From NCBI GenBank assembly GCA_002600635.1, contig CP021371.1:1367001-1431000 (forward strand): a stretch of DNA of 64,000 nucleotides, in the 5' to 3' direction. The notes beneath the pieces were generated by a model. That model saw nothing but the letters and a program-made list of their open reading frames with translations, had not been told where the DNA came from and searched no databases. The stretch's first letter is position 1. The number at the start of each line of letters is the position of its first letter. This document shows positions 8,633 through 17,614 of this stretch, piece by piece. The translations under genes were made by a program, and so were the position numbers. Origin of the DNA: Rhizobium sp. ACO-34A (GTDB lineage Bacteria > Pseudomonadota > Alphaproteobacteria > Rhizobiales > Rhizobiaceae).

Positions 8633-8730
8633 GCTTCTTTTCCTTTTCAATATCGGATGAAAGAAGGGTAGATCGTTCGAGGGATCTGATACATAATGCA
8701 TCGTCCTATAAACATTATCAGGAGTGTCGT

Positions 8731-9636
8731 TTGAGCGATCCGCTCGCCGAAATGGTCACATTGCTGCAGCCGAGCGCGGGCTTGTCCAAAGCGGTCAGCG
8801 GCGGTGGCGTCTGGAGCGTCACCCGCGATGGTCCGGGAAACCCGTTCTATTGCGTGGTGATCGAGGGAGCGTCTCGCCTCGCGGTGGATGGCAACGCCCC
8901 GGTCGAACTGCGCGCGGGTGATTTCGTGCTGGTTCCCGGCATGCACAACTTCACCATGTCGGGCAGCGGGGAGACGCTGGATGAGACGGTGGACCCGCGC
9001 ACGATCACCCGGCTTCCGGGCGAGATCAGGCACGGCGATCCCCATGCGCCCGCCAATGCGCGGCTGCTGGTCGGGCATTTTTCCTTCGGATCGCCGGATG
9101 CGGAACTGCTCCTGTCCCTGCTGCCGAGGTTCTTTCATATCCGCGGAGACGAAAGGCTGTCGGCCATCGTCACGCTGGTGACCGACGAAGCCCGAAACGA
9201 AAGGCCGGCGCGCGAAATGATCCTCGCCCGGCTGCTGGAAGTGCTGCTCCTGGAGACCCTGCGCTCGACCTCGGGCGAGGCGGCACCCCACGGCATCCTG
9301 CGCGGTCTCGGCGACGAGCGCCTCGCGCCCGTCATCCGCCTGCTTCACGAACATCCGACCCGGGAATGGACGATGGAGCAACTGGCGGGCGAAGCCGCAC
9401 TCTCCCGATCCGCATTCTTCAAGCGCTTCCGCCGCGCCATGGGCGTGGCGCCCATGGAATACCTGATTTCCTGGCGGATGACGCTGGCGAGAAACCTTCT
9501 CATGAAGGGCAATATCGGCATTCAGGAAATCGCCGAACGGGTCGGCTACCGCTCCGCCAGCGCCTTCAGCACCGCCTTCACCCGCTTCGCCGGACTTCCG
9601 CCATCAAGATACGTTTCAACTCTTGCTAGTGATTGA
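8731..9636 (+). CDS. AraC-family transcriptional regulator with cupin-type sensor
   Basis: A 301-residue regulator. The N-terminal part (about 1-180) is the AraC_N/cupin_6 sensor (FVLVPGMHNF), and the C-terminal 100 residues carry the double helix-turn-helix with SRSAFFKRFRRAMGVAPMEYL and RVGYRSASAFSTAF. I chose the TTG at 8731 because AGGAG ends 6 nt before it; an in-frame ATG at 8752 is the alternative. It is probably an activator or repressor of the divergent SDR gene. Confidence 0.88.
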   Translation: MSDPLAEMVTLLQPSAGLSKAVSGGGVWSVTRDGPGNPFYCVVIEGASRLAVDGNAPVELRAGDFVLVPGMHNFTMSGSGETLDETVDPRTITRLPGEIRHGDPHAPANARLLVGHFSFGSPDAELLLSLLPRFFHIRGDERLSAIVTLVTDEARNERPAREMILARLLEVLLLETLRSTSGEAAPHGILRGLGDERLAPVIRLLHEHPTREWTMEQLAGEAALSRSAFFKRFRRAMGVAPMEYLISWRMTLARNLLMKGNIGIQEIAERVGYRSASAFSTAFTRFAGLPPSRYVSTLASD

Positions 9637-9710
9637 GAGGGCAGGCAGTGATTGCGGGTAGGGCACCGCTGTCTGCCGTGAAGTATTTCGATTTAGGAAT
9701 CCATTTTGTT

Positions 9711-10427
9711 ATGAGCTTGTTTGACGCCTCGTGGAGTGAGATGTCGGGCTTCCTGCTTGGTATGGCCATCATGGCACTCCCCGGTTTGGCATTAATTGTT
9801 GCGGCCTACGTCGCAATCATCCGCATGTTTCTAAGGCTGTGGAAGGGGTTCGGACCCGAGCGCCGGCTCTCTCGCGGGCTGGTTCTTCTGGCCGCGTTCA
9901 TGACCCTCATTGTTCTCCCCTATGCGCTTTTTCGCAGTTCTGGAGACAATTCCCAAGAGTCTCGCATTCCAAGGCCTCTTAAGATGGCGCGGATAGAATA
10001 TCAGCTTGAGGAATCCTGGGGCTTCGGCGGGCCGGGCGATAACGAAACCGGCTTCGTGATCTATCAGTTGACGGAGGAGAGCGCCGGTTGGGCGCGGGCA
10101 CAAGGATCCGCCTTGGCAACGCAGCTTTCCCAAGGCGCAAGGTGCTGGCGGCCTACACCTGTCGAGAAGGACGCGGGAACGCCTGACGACCTGCGTCGCT
10201 GGACAGGCCCGATTCAGGAGGAGCGCGAGGAGTGGGCGGCGCGCAAGCCGAACATCGCCGACTATCTCGATCTCTATGGCTTCACGATCCCCGTCGAGAA
10301 AGCGCGCATGATTGAGGCCGATAGCGCCATTCAGAATCCCGGTTCGTTTTATTGCTATGGCCGCGGCGGAAGCCTGACCATTGTCGATCCCGGCCGCGGA
10401 AAGGTCTATTTCGCCTATGCCGGCTGA
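9711..10427 (+). CDS. predicted two-pass membrane protein, function unknown
   Basis: About 238 residues with two hydrophobic segments near the N-terminus (roughly residues 8-35 and 48-65), then a soluble domain of about 165 residues without a recognised fold. The soluble part contains two cysteines (GARCWRP and FYCYGRG). The frame is open from a TTG at 9633 that overlaps the AraC stop. The ATG at 9711 avoids that non-hydrophobic extension and puts a short polar stretch before the first segment. Base composition is lower in GC than its neighbours at the start, which hints at a recent arrival. Confidence 0.6.
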   Translation: MSLFDASWSEMSGFLLGMAIMALPGLALIVAAYVAIIRMFLRLWKGFGPERRLSRGLVLLAAFMTLIVLPYALFRSSGDNSQESRIPRPLKMARIEYQLEESWGFGGPGDNETGFVIYQLTEESAGWARAQGSALATQLSQGARCWRPTPVEKDAGTPDDLRRWTGPIQEEREEWAARKPNIADYLDLYGFTIPVEKARMIEADSAIQNPGSFYCYGRGGSLTIVDPGRGKVYFAYAG

Positions 10428-10466
10428 CATCAGTGAGACGGCGCAGGCCAAGCGCCCGCCAAAACC

Positions 10467-11222
10467 TTACCCCTCGATCACTTCGGTCCCCGCCTCGCGG
10501 TAAAGAGCAAGCCGTTCAGCGTCCATGCATGAGGGCACGATCAGGCCGGCGATCTTCGGGAGGGGAGCGATCAGGCAGGGGGAGAGGGCGCCGATCTTCT
10601 CTTCGGTCACCGGAACGAAGGTTTCGGCACTCGCCGTCAGGATATGCCGCTTGATTGCCGCTTCCTCGAAATCGCCGGTCGAGAGGCCGTACAGGGGATG
10701 CACGGCGGTGACCCCAAGGAAGAAGATGTCGGGGCGGATCGCGTCGATGGCGGTCATTGCTGCGGCACCGACCGCTACCATGGAATGCTTGTAGAGCCGC
10801 CCGCCGATCAGGATCACCTCGATCTGCCGGTGATGTTCGAACTCGGCGGCAATCGTCGGCGAATGGGTGGCGACGGTGAGCGGTATCTCTTTCGGCAGCC
10901 GCCGGGCGATTTCAGCCGTCGTCGTGCCGCCATCGAGGAAGATCATCTGTCCCGGCTTCACGAGTGCCGCCGCGCGTGCGCCGAGCGCTGCCTTTTCCGT
11001 CGTGGAGACGTTCTGGCGGGCGGAAAAATCCGGCAGGTCGGGCGTAACAGGCAGCGCTCCGCCATGCACCCGCCGCAGCAATCCCGCCGTCGCCATGTCG
11101 CGCATGTCCCGCCGGATCGTATCCTCGGAAACCGAGAGGTCCCGGGCGAGTTCGCTCGCCAGCGCGCGGCCTGTCAGTCGCAAAGTTTCGAGGATATGAG
11201 CGCGGCGCTGATCGGTGAGCAT
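10467..11222 (-). CDS. DeoR/GlpR-family transcriptional repressor
   Basis: A 251-residue regulator of the DeoR family, which senses phosphorylated sugars. The N-terminal helix-turn-helix has LARDLSVSEDTIRRDM (about residues 22-37), and the sensor domain carries LDGGTTT, VILIGG and the FLGVTA / YGLST signatures. ATG at 11222; an upstream extension to 11309 lacks coding character. It is divergent from the DUF4406 gene with a 119-bp spacer. The effector sugar cannot be predicted from the sequence. Confidence 0.9.
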   Translation of the reverse strand: MLTDQRRAHILETLRLTGRALASELARDLSVSEDTIRRDMRDMATAGLLRRVHGGALPVTPDLPDFSARQNVSTTEKAALGARAAALVKPGQMIFLDGGTTTAEIARRLPKEIPLTVATHSPTIAAEFEHHRQIEVILIGGRLYKHSMVAVGAAAMTAIDAIRPDIFFLGVTAVHPLYGLSTGDFEEAAIKRHILTASAETFVPVTEEKIGALSPCLIAPLPKIAGLIVPSCMDAERLALYREAGTEVIEG

Positions 11223-11341
11223 GCAGCTTCCTGCGTTATTGTCTGTGAATATGCGTGATAATACGCAAAATGATTCGACATTCCAGAAAATTCGTGCAGA
11301 TTCGCGCATGTTTCAGCAATGCGACATGAAAGGAGCACGAA

Positions 11342-11698
11342 ATGCTGATCTTGATTGCGGGGCCTTACCGGTCAGGCACGGGGGATGATCCCGCGAAGAT
11401 GGCCGAAAACCTGAAGCGTCTGGAGGCGCCGTCCCATGCCCTGTTCAGGGCTGGCCATGTGCCGATGATCGGGGAGTGGGTCGCCCTGCCGGTCTGGCAT
11501 GCGGCGGGTGGCAGACGTGTCGGCGACGATCTCTACGAGGAGATTTTCCACCCGGTCGCGGGTCGATTGCTTGAGCTTTGCGAGGGTGTGCTGCGGCTGC
11601 CTGGTGCCTCCAAGGGGGCGGACAACGACGTGCGGATCGCCAACGAGCGCGGCATTCCGGTCTGGCACCGGCTGGAGGACGTGCCGGGCTGCGCCTGA
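11342..11698 (+). CDS. DUF4406-like protein (nucleoside 2-deoxyribosyltransferase fold)
   Basis: A 118-residue protein starting MLILIAGPYRSG, with SKGADNDVRIANERGIPVW near the end, as in DUF4406 proteins, which resemble nucleoside deoxyribosyltransferases. ATG at 11342 follows AAAGGAGCACGAA. It is divergent from the DeoR gene, a pairing suggesting a nucleoside or sugar link. The catalytic role is unproven. Confidence 0.78.
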   Translation: MLILIAGPYRSGTGDDPAKMAENLKRLEAPSHALFRAGHVPMIGEWVALPVWHAAGGRRVGDDLYEEIFHPVAGRLLELCEGVLRLPGASKGADNDVRIANERGIPVWHRLEDVPGCA

Positions 11699-11739
11699 GT
11701 ATTTCCCTTCGCCGGCGGCAGGGGAAGTGAAACCTGGGC

Positions 11740-11821
11740 AGTATAAAGAAAAGGAGGCCGGAAGGCTTCCCTCGGTTTGATGACAAACTCCGCCATTTCT
11801 TTCGACGTCATGCTCGGCCTT
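11740..11821. repeat. left arm of a large palindromic element split by the IS
   Basis: This arm (ending CGTCATGCTCGGCCTTG) is an imperfect reverse complement of 13194-13275 (starting CAAGCCCGAGCATGACGG). Both arms also share an AGGAGGCC core further out. Before the IS arrived the two arms would have formed one long hairpin of a type common between rhizobial genes. Confidence 0.6.
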
Positions 11822-13193
11822 GTGCCACTGGTGTCCGGTTTAACTTCCGGTGAGCGGTAGCGAGAATTGCCTTGGATCGGCTTTTGGTTTTTCACGCGCT
11901 CTTTTCAGAGTGTCGATTGGGCGGCGATGCATGATGTTGAGGCGCACGAGGCGTGCGAAGGCGAGCGGCTTTGTGATGGCGAGCTGGCAGGCTTGAGCGG
12001 CGCGCAGCAGGAGATAGGCGATGAGGGCGACGAAGACCTGGATGCGCACGGCGTTTTCCGACGCGCCGAGAAAGTGGCGGATCTTGAGGTTCTGCTTGAT
12101 CCACTTGAAGAACAGTTCGATGCGCCAGCGCTGCTTGTAGAGACCGGCGATCTCCTGTGCCGGTGCGTCGAGGTCGTTGGTGACCAGCCGGATGACCTTG
12201 CCTGTGCTGATCCGGACGGTGATCTCGCGCACTTGTCTGTGGAAGGGATTGCGCCGCGAGCCGGCCATGCGCTTGGGCAGGTGGCCGATCCTGTCGGACA
12301 GGATGGTGGCGGTCGCGTCGGCTGGCGCCTTGCCCGCGAGCCCGATTGACCGCCCGGCTGACACCGTGGCCGGCCTGCGAGCGGCGCTTGCCTTGGTCGC
12401 GCCGCCTGCCTCGTCCTTCGCGGTGATGGCCGTGGTGACGATGGTATGGCTCTTCAGGCGGGTGACGAAGCAGGCCTTTGCCCTGTCGATCCTGGCCCAC
12501 CAGGCGAAATCGTAATAGCCGAGGTCGAAGACATAGGTGACGCCGGGCTCGATCGCGATCTTCTTGGCAGGCGTGATGTCGTTGGTTCTCTGGCCGGTCA
12601 AGGCCATCGACAGCGGCGCGTCTGCGTTGGGATCATAGGTTATGTGCAGCTTGGCGGCATGCTTGCCGCCGATCATGTCGGCCCAGCCCTGAGACAGAGA
12701 GGAGAGTTTGACGCGGGTGGCATCGAGCACGCGCAGGCTGTCGCCGAGATGGCGGCGTGTCCTGCGCCCGGCGTGGGCGGCCATGTGGGAAAACAGCTTG
12801 GAAAACACATCGGCCGGACGGCGGGCATTGGCGTCGGCCAGCGTGGCGCGGGCGACCGGCCGGCCGCCGACGTGATAGAGCCGCGCCGCGTGGCTCGACA
12901 GCCCGGCCTCGATCTCGCGCAGGCTGCCAGCGCCCGAAAGCTGACCGAACAGCAACGCCAGGAACTGCGCCTTCGTCGTCAACCGGCGCACCCGGTGATC
13001 AGCCTTGTGCTCATCCACAAGCCGATCGAACACCGACCACGGAATAGGCTGTTGGATCTGATGAAAGACGCTATTCTCATGCCGCATGACATTGATCTCC
13101 TATTCGTGTCCAGAACGCCGCGAAACGTCTGAAATCAAGTAGAATCAATGTCATGCAACCTGTCCAGATATCTAAACCGGACACCAGTGGCAC
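11822..13193 (-). mobile_element. IS4-family insertion sequence
   Basis: A 1.37-kb element with one transposase gene and terminal inverted repeats of at least 21 bp, identical at 11822-11842 and 13173-13193 (GTGCCACTGGTGTCCGGTTTA and its complement). The transposase frame is intact, so the element may be active. No direct target duplication is visible; the flanks are inverted repeats of each other because it landed in a palindrome. Confidence 0.9.
11840..13087 (-). CDS. IS4-family transposase
   Basis: A 415-residue DDE transposase. It starts with a DUF4372-like N-terminal region (MRHENSVFHQIQQPIPW, then LSGAGSLREIEAGLSSH). The catalytic core has LRVLDATRV (first Asp), TYVFDLGYYDFAWW (second Asp) and the Y-R-E-type YKQRWRIELFFKWIKQNL with the catalytic Glu. 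The frame is complete from ATG at 13087 to a TAA that overlaps the left terminal repeat. A stretch rich in Ala/Gly/Thr near the middle is unusual but in frame. Confidence 0.92.
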   Translation of the reverse strand: MRHENSVFHQIQQPIPWSVFDRLVDEHKADHRVRRLTTKAQFLALLFGQLSGAGSLREIEAGLSSHAARLYHVGGRPVARATLADANARRPADVFSKLFSHMAAHAGRRTRRHLGDSLRVLDATRVKLSSLSQGWADMIGGKHAAKLHITYDPNADAPLSMALTGQRTNDITPAKKIAIEPGVTYVFDLGYYDFAWWARIDRAKACFVTRLKSHTIVTTAITAKDEAGGATKASAARRPATVSAGRSIGLAGKAPADATATILSDRIGHLPKRMAGSRRNPFHRQVREITVRISTGKVIRLVTNDLDAPAQEIAGLYKQRWRIELFFKWIKQNLKIRHFLGASENAVRIQVFVALIAYLLLRAAQACQLAITKPLAFARLVRLNIMHRRPIDTLKRAREKPKADPRQFSLPLTGS

Positions 13194-13275
13194 AAGCCCG
13201 AGCATGACGGCGGAGAGGTTTTCCGTCTTTGCCAGTGCTCCGAAGAAGGCCGCAAGGCCTCCTCTTTCCGGTTCG
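13194..13275. repeat. right arm of the palindrome split by the IS
   Basis: Partner of 11740-11821. It starts CAAGCCCGAGCATGACGG and contains AAGGCCTCCTCTTTCC, matching the AGGAGGCC core of the left arm in reverse complement. Confidence 0.6.
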
Positions 13276-13290
13276 GAAGAGTGGAGACCC

Positions 13291-13950
13291 TTATTCCTGT
13301 TCGTCGGCGCGGGTTTGCCACATGGCCTTGAAGGCCGGGCGGTCCTGGCAGCGTTTCAGCCATGCCGCGACATGCGGATGCTCGTTCATCAGTGGCTGGT
13401 AGGGCTGGGCGTAACGGACGATTTCCGCCACGTTGAGGTCTGCGACGGTGAAGCGGTCGCCGACGAGATAGTCATGGGCGGCAAGCTGCTTTTCCAGCAC
13501 GCCGAAGGAGCGCTTCAGGAGGCGGCTGACGGCATCGGCTTCCGCCTTGCCGGCATCGGTGCCGAGACGTCCCTCGGCATTGGCCGTCGAGATCTTCAGC
13601 GCGTTGAGTTCGATCTCGGTCGCCGCGAAGAACGACCACTGGATCATCAACGCATCCTCGGCGAGATCCTTCGGCGAAAGCGGGCCGCCATGCTTCTTGG
13701 CGAGGTAGAGGTTGATCGCGAGGCTTTCGTTGAGCTTCAGCCCATCATCGTCGATGGTGGGGATGGCGCCCATCGGATTAACCGCCAGGAATTCCGGCGA
13801 ACGTGTGTTGATCCGCGCGTCCGCGGCCAGCGGATCGGCAAGCTTGCGGGCCTGGATCACCGGCACGTGCTTGAAGGTGAGGCCAAGCTCTCCGGCCAGC
13901 CAGAATGTGCGCGTGGCGCGCGACTTGTAGACGCCGTAGATAGTCAGCAT
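13291..13950 (-). CDS. glutathione S-transferase family protein
   Basis: A 219-residue cytosolic GST. The thioredoxin-like half (about 1-80) contains [22 protein letters not shown], with the cis-proline and the ES motif that bind glutathione. The C-terminal helical half has the [17 protein letters not shown]-capping motif. There is a serine near the N-terminus ([11 protein letters not shown]) where Ser/Cys-type GSTs act. ATG at 13950 is preceded by AGGAGGATC. Likely role: conjugation or thiol-dependent stress defence. Its 3' end lies just after the split palindrome. Confidence 0.9.
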   Translation of the reverse strand: MLTIYGVYKSRATRTFWLAGELGLTFKHVPVIQARKLADPLAADARINTRSPEFLAVNPMGAIPTIDDDGLKLNESLAINLYLAKKHGGPLSPKDLAEDALMIQWSFFAATEIELNALKISTANAEGRLGTDAGKAEADAVSRLLKRSFGVLEKQLAAHDYLVGDRFTVADLNVAEIVRYAQPYQPLMNEHPHVAAWLKRCQDRPAFKAMWQTRADEQE

Positions 13951-14266
13951 GGTTTGATCCTCCTGTTCGGTTCGGGCCGAAAGCTATCCGGCGAAATGAC
14001 GAATGAAAAGTCGCACTTTCCTGATCCGCACATGAATTCTGCTGATGGAAAAGCCGCAGTCGTTGACTTCGAAGGGGCGGGATTTTATCAATTTTCCCAA
14101 GGGTCAGCAGTTCACCCAGGCGTCACCGCCCCGAAAGGGGAGCTAAACCTGAATTTTCGATTTTCACGACAGCCACTTTTCCCGTGCCCGGTCGGAAGTC
14201 GGTGACCACCGAATATCCTGGTTTTTCCAGTCTGGTTTTTCCGGGCACGATATCGAGGAAAAGACG
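13951..14266. other. intergenic region between divergent genes
   Basis: This 316-nt spacer separates the GST gene and the DUF2087 gene, which are transcribed away from each other, so it must hold two promoters. I see short direct repeats of TGGTTTTTCC near 14219-14242 but no clear palindrome or RNA gene. Confidence 0.5.
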
Positions 14267-14821
14267 ATGTCGCGTATCATTCATGCCTATGAGGCGCCCG
14301 ATCTTTCGGCCCTTGCCCGCACGATCAAGCGGGAACTCGACGCCCGCGCCGAAACGCCCGGTCATGTCGAGATCCTGAACATCCTGTCGCGCGCGGCGGG
14401 CTATCGCAATTACCAGCATCTCAAGGCGGCAAGAGCCGCCGAAAGCCGAATGGCCGAACCTGCCGCGGAAGCGCCCGTGGTCGATTTCCGGAAAGTGGAG
14501 GTCGCCGCGCGCTGCTTCGATGCGGCGGGTGTGCTCGCCCGCTGGCCGGCCAAGACCAGCCTGCAGCAACTTTGCCTCTGGCGGCTGTGGTCAGCGTTTC
14601 CGGCCGGTGAGGACATGAACGAACGGCAGGTCAACGACCTCCTGAAACGCCGCCATGCCTTCGGCGACCATGCGCTGGTTCGCCGGGAAATGGTCAATCA
14701 GCGGCTTCTTTCTCGTTCCATCGATTGCCAGGTCTATCGCCGGGTCGAACGCCAGCCGCCACCGGATGCGCTGGCGCTCATCCGCCTTGCGCTGTCGCCT
14801 GCCTTGGCAGTGCCGAGATAG
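14267..14821 (+). CDS. DUF2087 domain protein
   Basis: A 184-residue protein. The C-terminal part (about 80-165) has the DUF2087 pattern of NERQVNDLLKRRHAFGDHALVRREMVNQRLLSR followed by YRR, a winged-helix-like fold seen in transcription-related proteins. The N-terminal 50 residues contain PGHVEILNILSRAAGYRNYQ, which resembles the start of the VOC-like protein at 38350-38925. ATG at 14267 follows GAGGAAAAGACG. Function is unknown; a regulatory role is possible. Confidence 0.75.
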   Translation: MSRIIHAYEAPDLSALARTIKRELDARAETPGHVEILNILSRAAGYRNYQHLKAARAAESRMAEPAAEAPVVDFRKVEVAARCFDAAGVLARWPAKTSLQQLCLWRLWSAFPAGEDMNERQVNDLLKRRHAFGDHALVRREMVNQRLLSRSIDCQVYRRVERQPPPDALALIRLALSPALAVPR

Positions 14822-14828
14822 GCGATCC

Positions 14829-16685
14829 TCAGCCGGTTGCGCCGAGAAGGGACGGGTCGCAGGAGGGATGCGTCTCGATTGCACCCCGTTCCTTCAGCAA
14901 GGTCACGATGGCTGTGCGGTCGATAGCGCGGGAGAAGAGGAAGCCCTGTCCGTCGGTGCAGCCGAGCTCCTGCAGGGAGCCGGCCTGTTCCGTTGTCTCG
15001 ATGCCCTCCGCCGTGACCCGGATGCCGAGGCCGTTGGCGATGTCGATGAGGCCCTTGATGATCACAGCGCCGGCCCGGTCGCCGATCATCCGCTGAACGA
15101 AGGATTTGTCGATCTTGATGATATCGACCGGCACCGTCAGCAGATGGGTGAGCGAGGCGAAACCGGTGCCGAAATCATCGAGCGCGACCGCCATGCCGGC
15201 GGCGCGCAGCGCACGGATCTGCTCGGCGACGATCTGGTCGCGCTGGTCGAGATAGACGGATTCCGTGACTTCCACGATCACCTTGTCGAGCGGCACGCCC
15301 CTCTCGCGGAAAGCCGTCGAGATGCGCTCGGCGAGACTGCCGCGATAGAAATCGGCGGCCGAAAGATTGATGCCGATCCGCCCGAAGGCAATGCCGTCGG
15401 TGAGCCAGTGCCGCGCATCTTCCGCGACCTTGGCGAGCATGCGGTCGGTCAGCTGAAAGGCGATGTTGGCATCCTTCGTCGCCTCGTGAAAATAGCCCGC
15501 GGCGATGACATCGCCACCATGGGTCTTCAGGCGACAAAGCGCCTCGAGGCTCACCACCCGGCCCGTCGCCAGCTCGACGACCGGCTGGTAATAGGCGTCG
15601 ATCCGCTCTTCGCGAAGAGCCTCGGTGACGTCCTGAATGGCGCGGAAGCGCTTGGCAATCGCGGTGCCAAGCCCCGGCACGAATTCGATATAGTTGCCGC
15701 GCGCCCGCTCCTTGGCGTGATAGAGCGCATAATCGGCATTCTGGCGAACCTGCTGGGCGCTTTCCCCGGCAAGCGCCACGGCTCCCCCTACGGTGACGGA
15801 GGGGTAAATGGTGTGGTCGGCGCAGTTGCAAGGGGGCTTGATCGCCGCAATCAGACGTTCTGCAACCGCACCCGGAGTGGTTCCGCCTGCGGTGCAGACG
15901 ATGACGGCGAACTCGTCGCCGCCGAGGCGAAATGCCATGCCCTGTTCGCAGACCTCGGCCATGCGTGCGGCGACCGTGCGGATCAGGTCGTCGCCGGCCA
16001 GATGGCCGAAGGTGTCGTTGACCAGTTTCAGATTGTCGATGTCGGCAAGCAGGATGCCCCATGGCTTGCCGCTCTTGTCATGCTCGGCCACCACTTCGTT
16101 GAAGCGGCTGCGGTTGGGGAGCTGGGTCAGCGCATCCGTTTCGGCAAGCCTGCGCCGCTCGGCCATGCGCTGGTCGCGCTCGATGGCGATGGCGCAGAGA
16201 TGCACGCTGGCCTCGACGATCTTCCTTTCCAGTGGCGAGGGGCCACGGGGCTTGCGGAAATAGAAAGCGAAGGTACCGAGCACCTTGCCGGAGGTGATGA
16301 TCGGTGTCGACCAGCAGGCGGCAAACCCGACCGAAAGCGCCAGATGCTTGTAATTCGCCCAGAAGGGATGCGTGGAAATATCGGTCACGGTCACCGGCTT
16401 TCCGGTAAAGGCGGCGGCTCCGCAGGAGCCGACTTCAGGCCCGATCTGCGCGCCATCGATTGCCGCTGCATACTGCGCCGGCACGGACGGACCGGCCAGA
16501 TGCCGCAATCGGTTCTGGGGATCGACCATCAGAACCGAGCACACGATGTCGGGTATGGTCGCCTCGACGTTACGGCAGAGAAAATCGACCGTTTCCTGCA
16601 GCGAAGCGCCGGTCGCGATCATTTCGAGAATGGTGTTCTGCAGTTTGGTAAACATGGCGATCGGAATGTGTTGCACTGATCGCAT
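14829..16685 (-). CDS. GAF-GGDEF-EAL protein (bifunctional c-di-GMP enzyme)
   Basis: A 618-residue soluble protein. GAF sensor at about 15-170, GGDEF at about 180-345 with an intact LGGDEF, and EAL at about 365-610 with SLEALCR, INLSAADF, EVTES, LDDFGTG, IKIDKSFV and GIETTEQ all intact. Both activities are therefore possible. No RxxD inhibitory site stands before the GGDEF motif. The start is uncertain: ATG at 16685 or ATG at 16655, neither with a good ribosome site. It converges tail to tail with the DUF2087 gene, 7 bp apart. A 674-codon open frame on the other strand is a shadow. Confidence 0.93.
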   Translation of the reverse strand: MRSVQHIPIAMFTKLQNTILEMIATGASLQETVDFLCRNVEATIPDIVCSVLMVDPQNRLRHLAGPSVPAQYAAAIDGAQIGPEVGSCGAAAFTGKPVTVTDISTHPFWANYKHLALSVGFAACWSTPIITSGKVLGTFAFYFRKPRGPSPLERKIVEASVHLCAIAIERDQRMAERRRLAETDALTQLPNRSRFNEVVAEHDKSGKPWGILLADIDNLKLVNDTFGHLAGDDLIRTVAARMAEVCEQGMAFRLGGDEFAVIVCTAGGTTPGAVAERLIAAIKPPCNCADHTIYPSVTVGGAVALAGESAQQVRQNADYALYHAKERARGNYIEFVPGLGTAIAKRFRAIQDVTEALREERIDAYYQPVVELATGRVVSLEALCRLKTHGGDVIAAGYFHEATKDANIAFQLTDRMLAKVAEDARHWLTDGIAFGRIGINLSAADFYRGSLAERISTAFRERGVPLDKVIVEVTESVYLDQRDQIVAEQIRALRAAGMAVALDDFGTGFASLTHLLTVPVDIIKIDKSFVQRMIGDRAGAVIIKGLIDIANGLGIRVTAEGIETTEQAGSLQELGCTDGQGFLFSRAIDRTAIVTLLKERGAIETHPSCDPSLLGATG

Positions 16686-16975
16686 GCAACCACATCGGCA
16701 TTAAGCAGTTCTTACGCTTATTCGAAAGTTGTGGAGAAAAGCCAAGTTTTTCCGGGGTTATCCTTGGTAACAGCGAGTGAAGTTGTCGCATTTCGGTGCG
16801 ATTAGTCTGTCTGATCCGTTTTGAGTGATCAACGGGCCTTTGTGGAATGCATTTCCCCTTGGTGGTGACACTTGACCGCTGCAGTGGAATGCTGTTCGCC
16901 TGTCTTGCGAAACCCGGTCATGTGGTGTGGTTTGAAATGCGGCTCGCCGGTCGATGCGAGGCAAGGAAAGAATAA

Positions 16976-17608
16976 ATGCCGTCTCTTGATGTTCTGCTTG
17001 CCTTCGCCGTGACCACCGCACTCTTCGCTTTCATCCCCGGGCCGGCCATGCTCTATGCGGCGGCCCGCACCATGGCCGGTGGCCGCAAGGCCGGCTTCAT
17101 GGCGGTGCTCGGCATCCATATCGGCTCCTATGCGCATATCTTCGCCGCCGCGGCCGGATTGTCGGTGCTGTTTCATGCGGTTCCCGTGGCCTACATGCTG
17201 GTGAAGCTCGCCGGCGCGCTTTATCTCATCTGGCTCGGTATTTCGCTTTTTCGCTCGAAGGATGCGCAGCCGGGAGAAGTCTCGTCCGGCAAGGTCGGGT
17301 CGCCGGGCAGGGCCTTCGTGCAGAGCGTCACGGTGGAGGTGCTGAACCCGAAGACGGCCATTTTCTTCATGGCCTTCCTGCCGCAATTCGTCGATAGCGC
17401 CGCATCGCTTCCGGTCTGGGCGCAGTTCGCCATTCTCGGGCTGCTGGTGAATGTCATCTTCACCCTCGCCGATATCGTCAGCGTGCTGCTGGCCGGGATG
17501 ATCGTGGCAAGGCTGAAGCAATCCGGCGCCACCCGCAAACTGGTGCAGCGCGCGGGCGGCACGATCCTGGTCGGTCTCGGCGCCCATCTGGCACTCCAGA
17601 GAAGCTGA
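16976..17608 (+). CDS. LysE/RhtB-family amino-acid exporter
   Basis: A 210-residue inner-membrane protein with about six hydrophobic segments and the family signature near the start (FIPGPAMLYAAARTMAGGRKAGF). The middle has VEVLNPKTAIFFMAFLPQFVD, also typical. Expected role: export of amino acids or homoserine-lactone-like compounds; the substrate is unknown. ATG at 16976 follows AAGGAAAGAATAA. The 290-bp region upstream is shared with the divergent GAF-GGDEF-EAL gene. Confidence 0.9.
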   Translation: MPSLDVLLAFAVTTALFAFIPGPAMLYAAARTMAGGRKAGFMAVLGIHIGSYAHIFAAAAGLSVLFHAVPVAYMLVKLAGALYLIWLGISLFRSKDAQPGEVSSGKVGSPGRAFVQSVTVEVLNPKTAIFFMAFLPQFVDSAASLPVWAQFAILGLLVNVIFTLADIVSVLLAGMIVARLKQSGATRKLVQRAGGTILVGLGAHLALQRS

Positions 17609-17614
17609 GCTTTC

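Noticed and set aside
11740..13275. terminal inverted repeats of 36 bp for the IS
   Set aside because: The extra matching bases outside the 21-bp repeats belong to the host palindrome (CGTCATGCTCGG), which is common in rhizobia by itself.
14655..16679. 674-codon open frame on the plus strand
   Set aside because: Antisense to the intact GAF-GGDEF-EAL gene; low-complexity, no ribosome site or fold.
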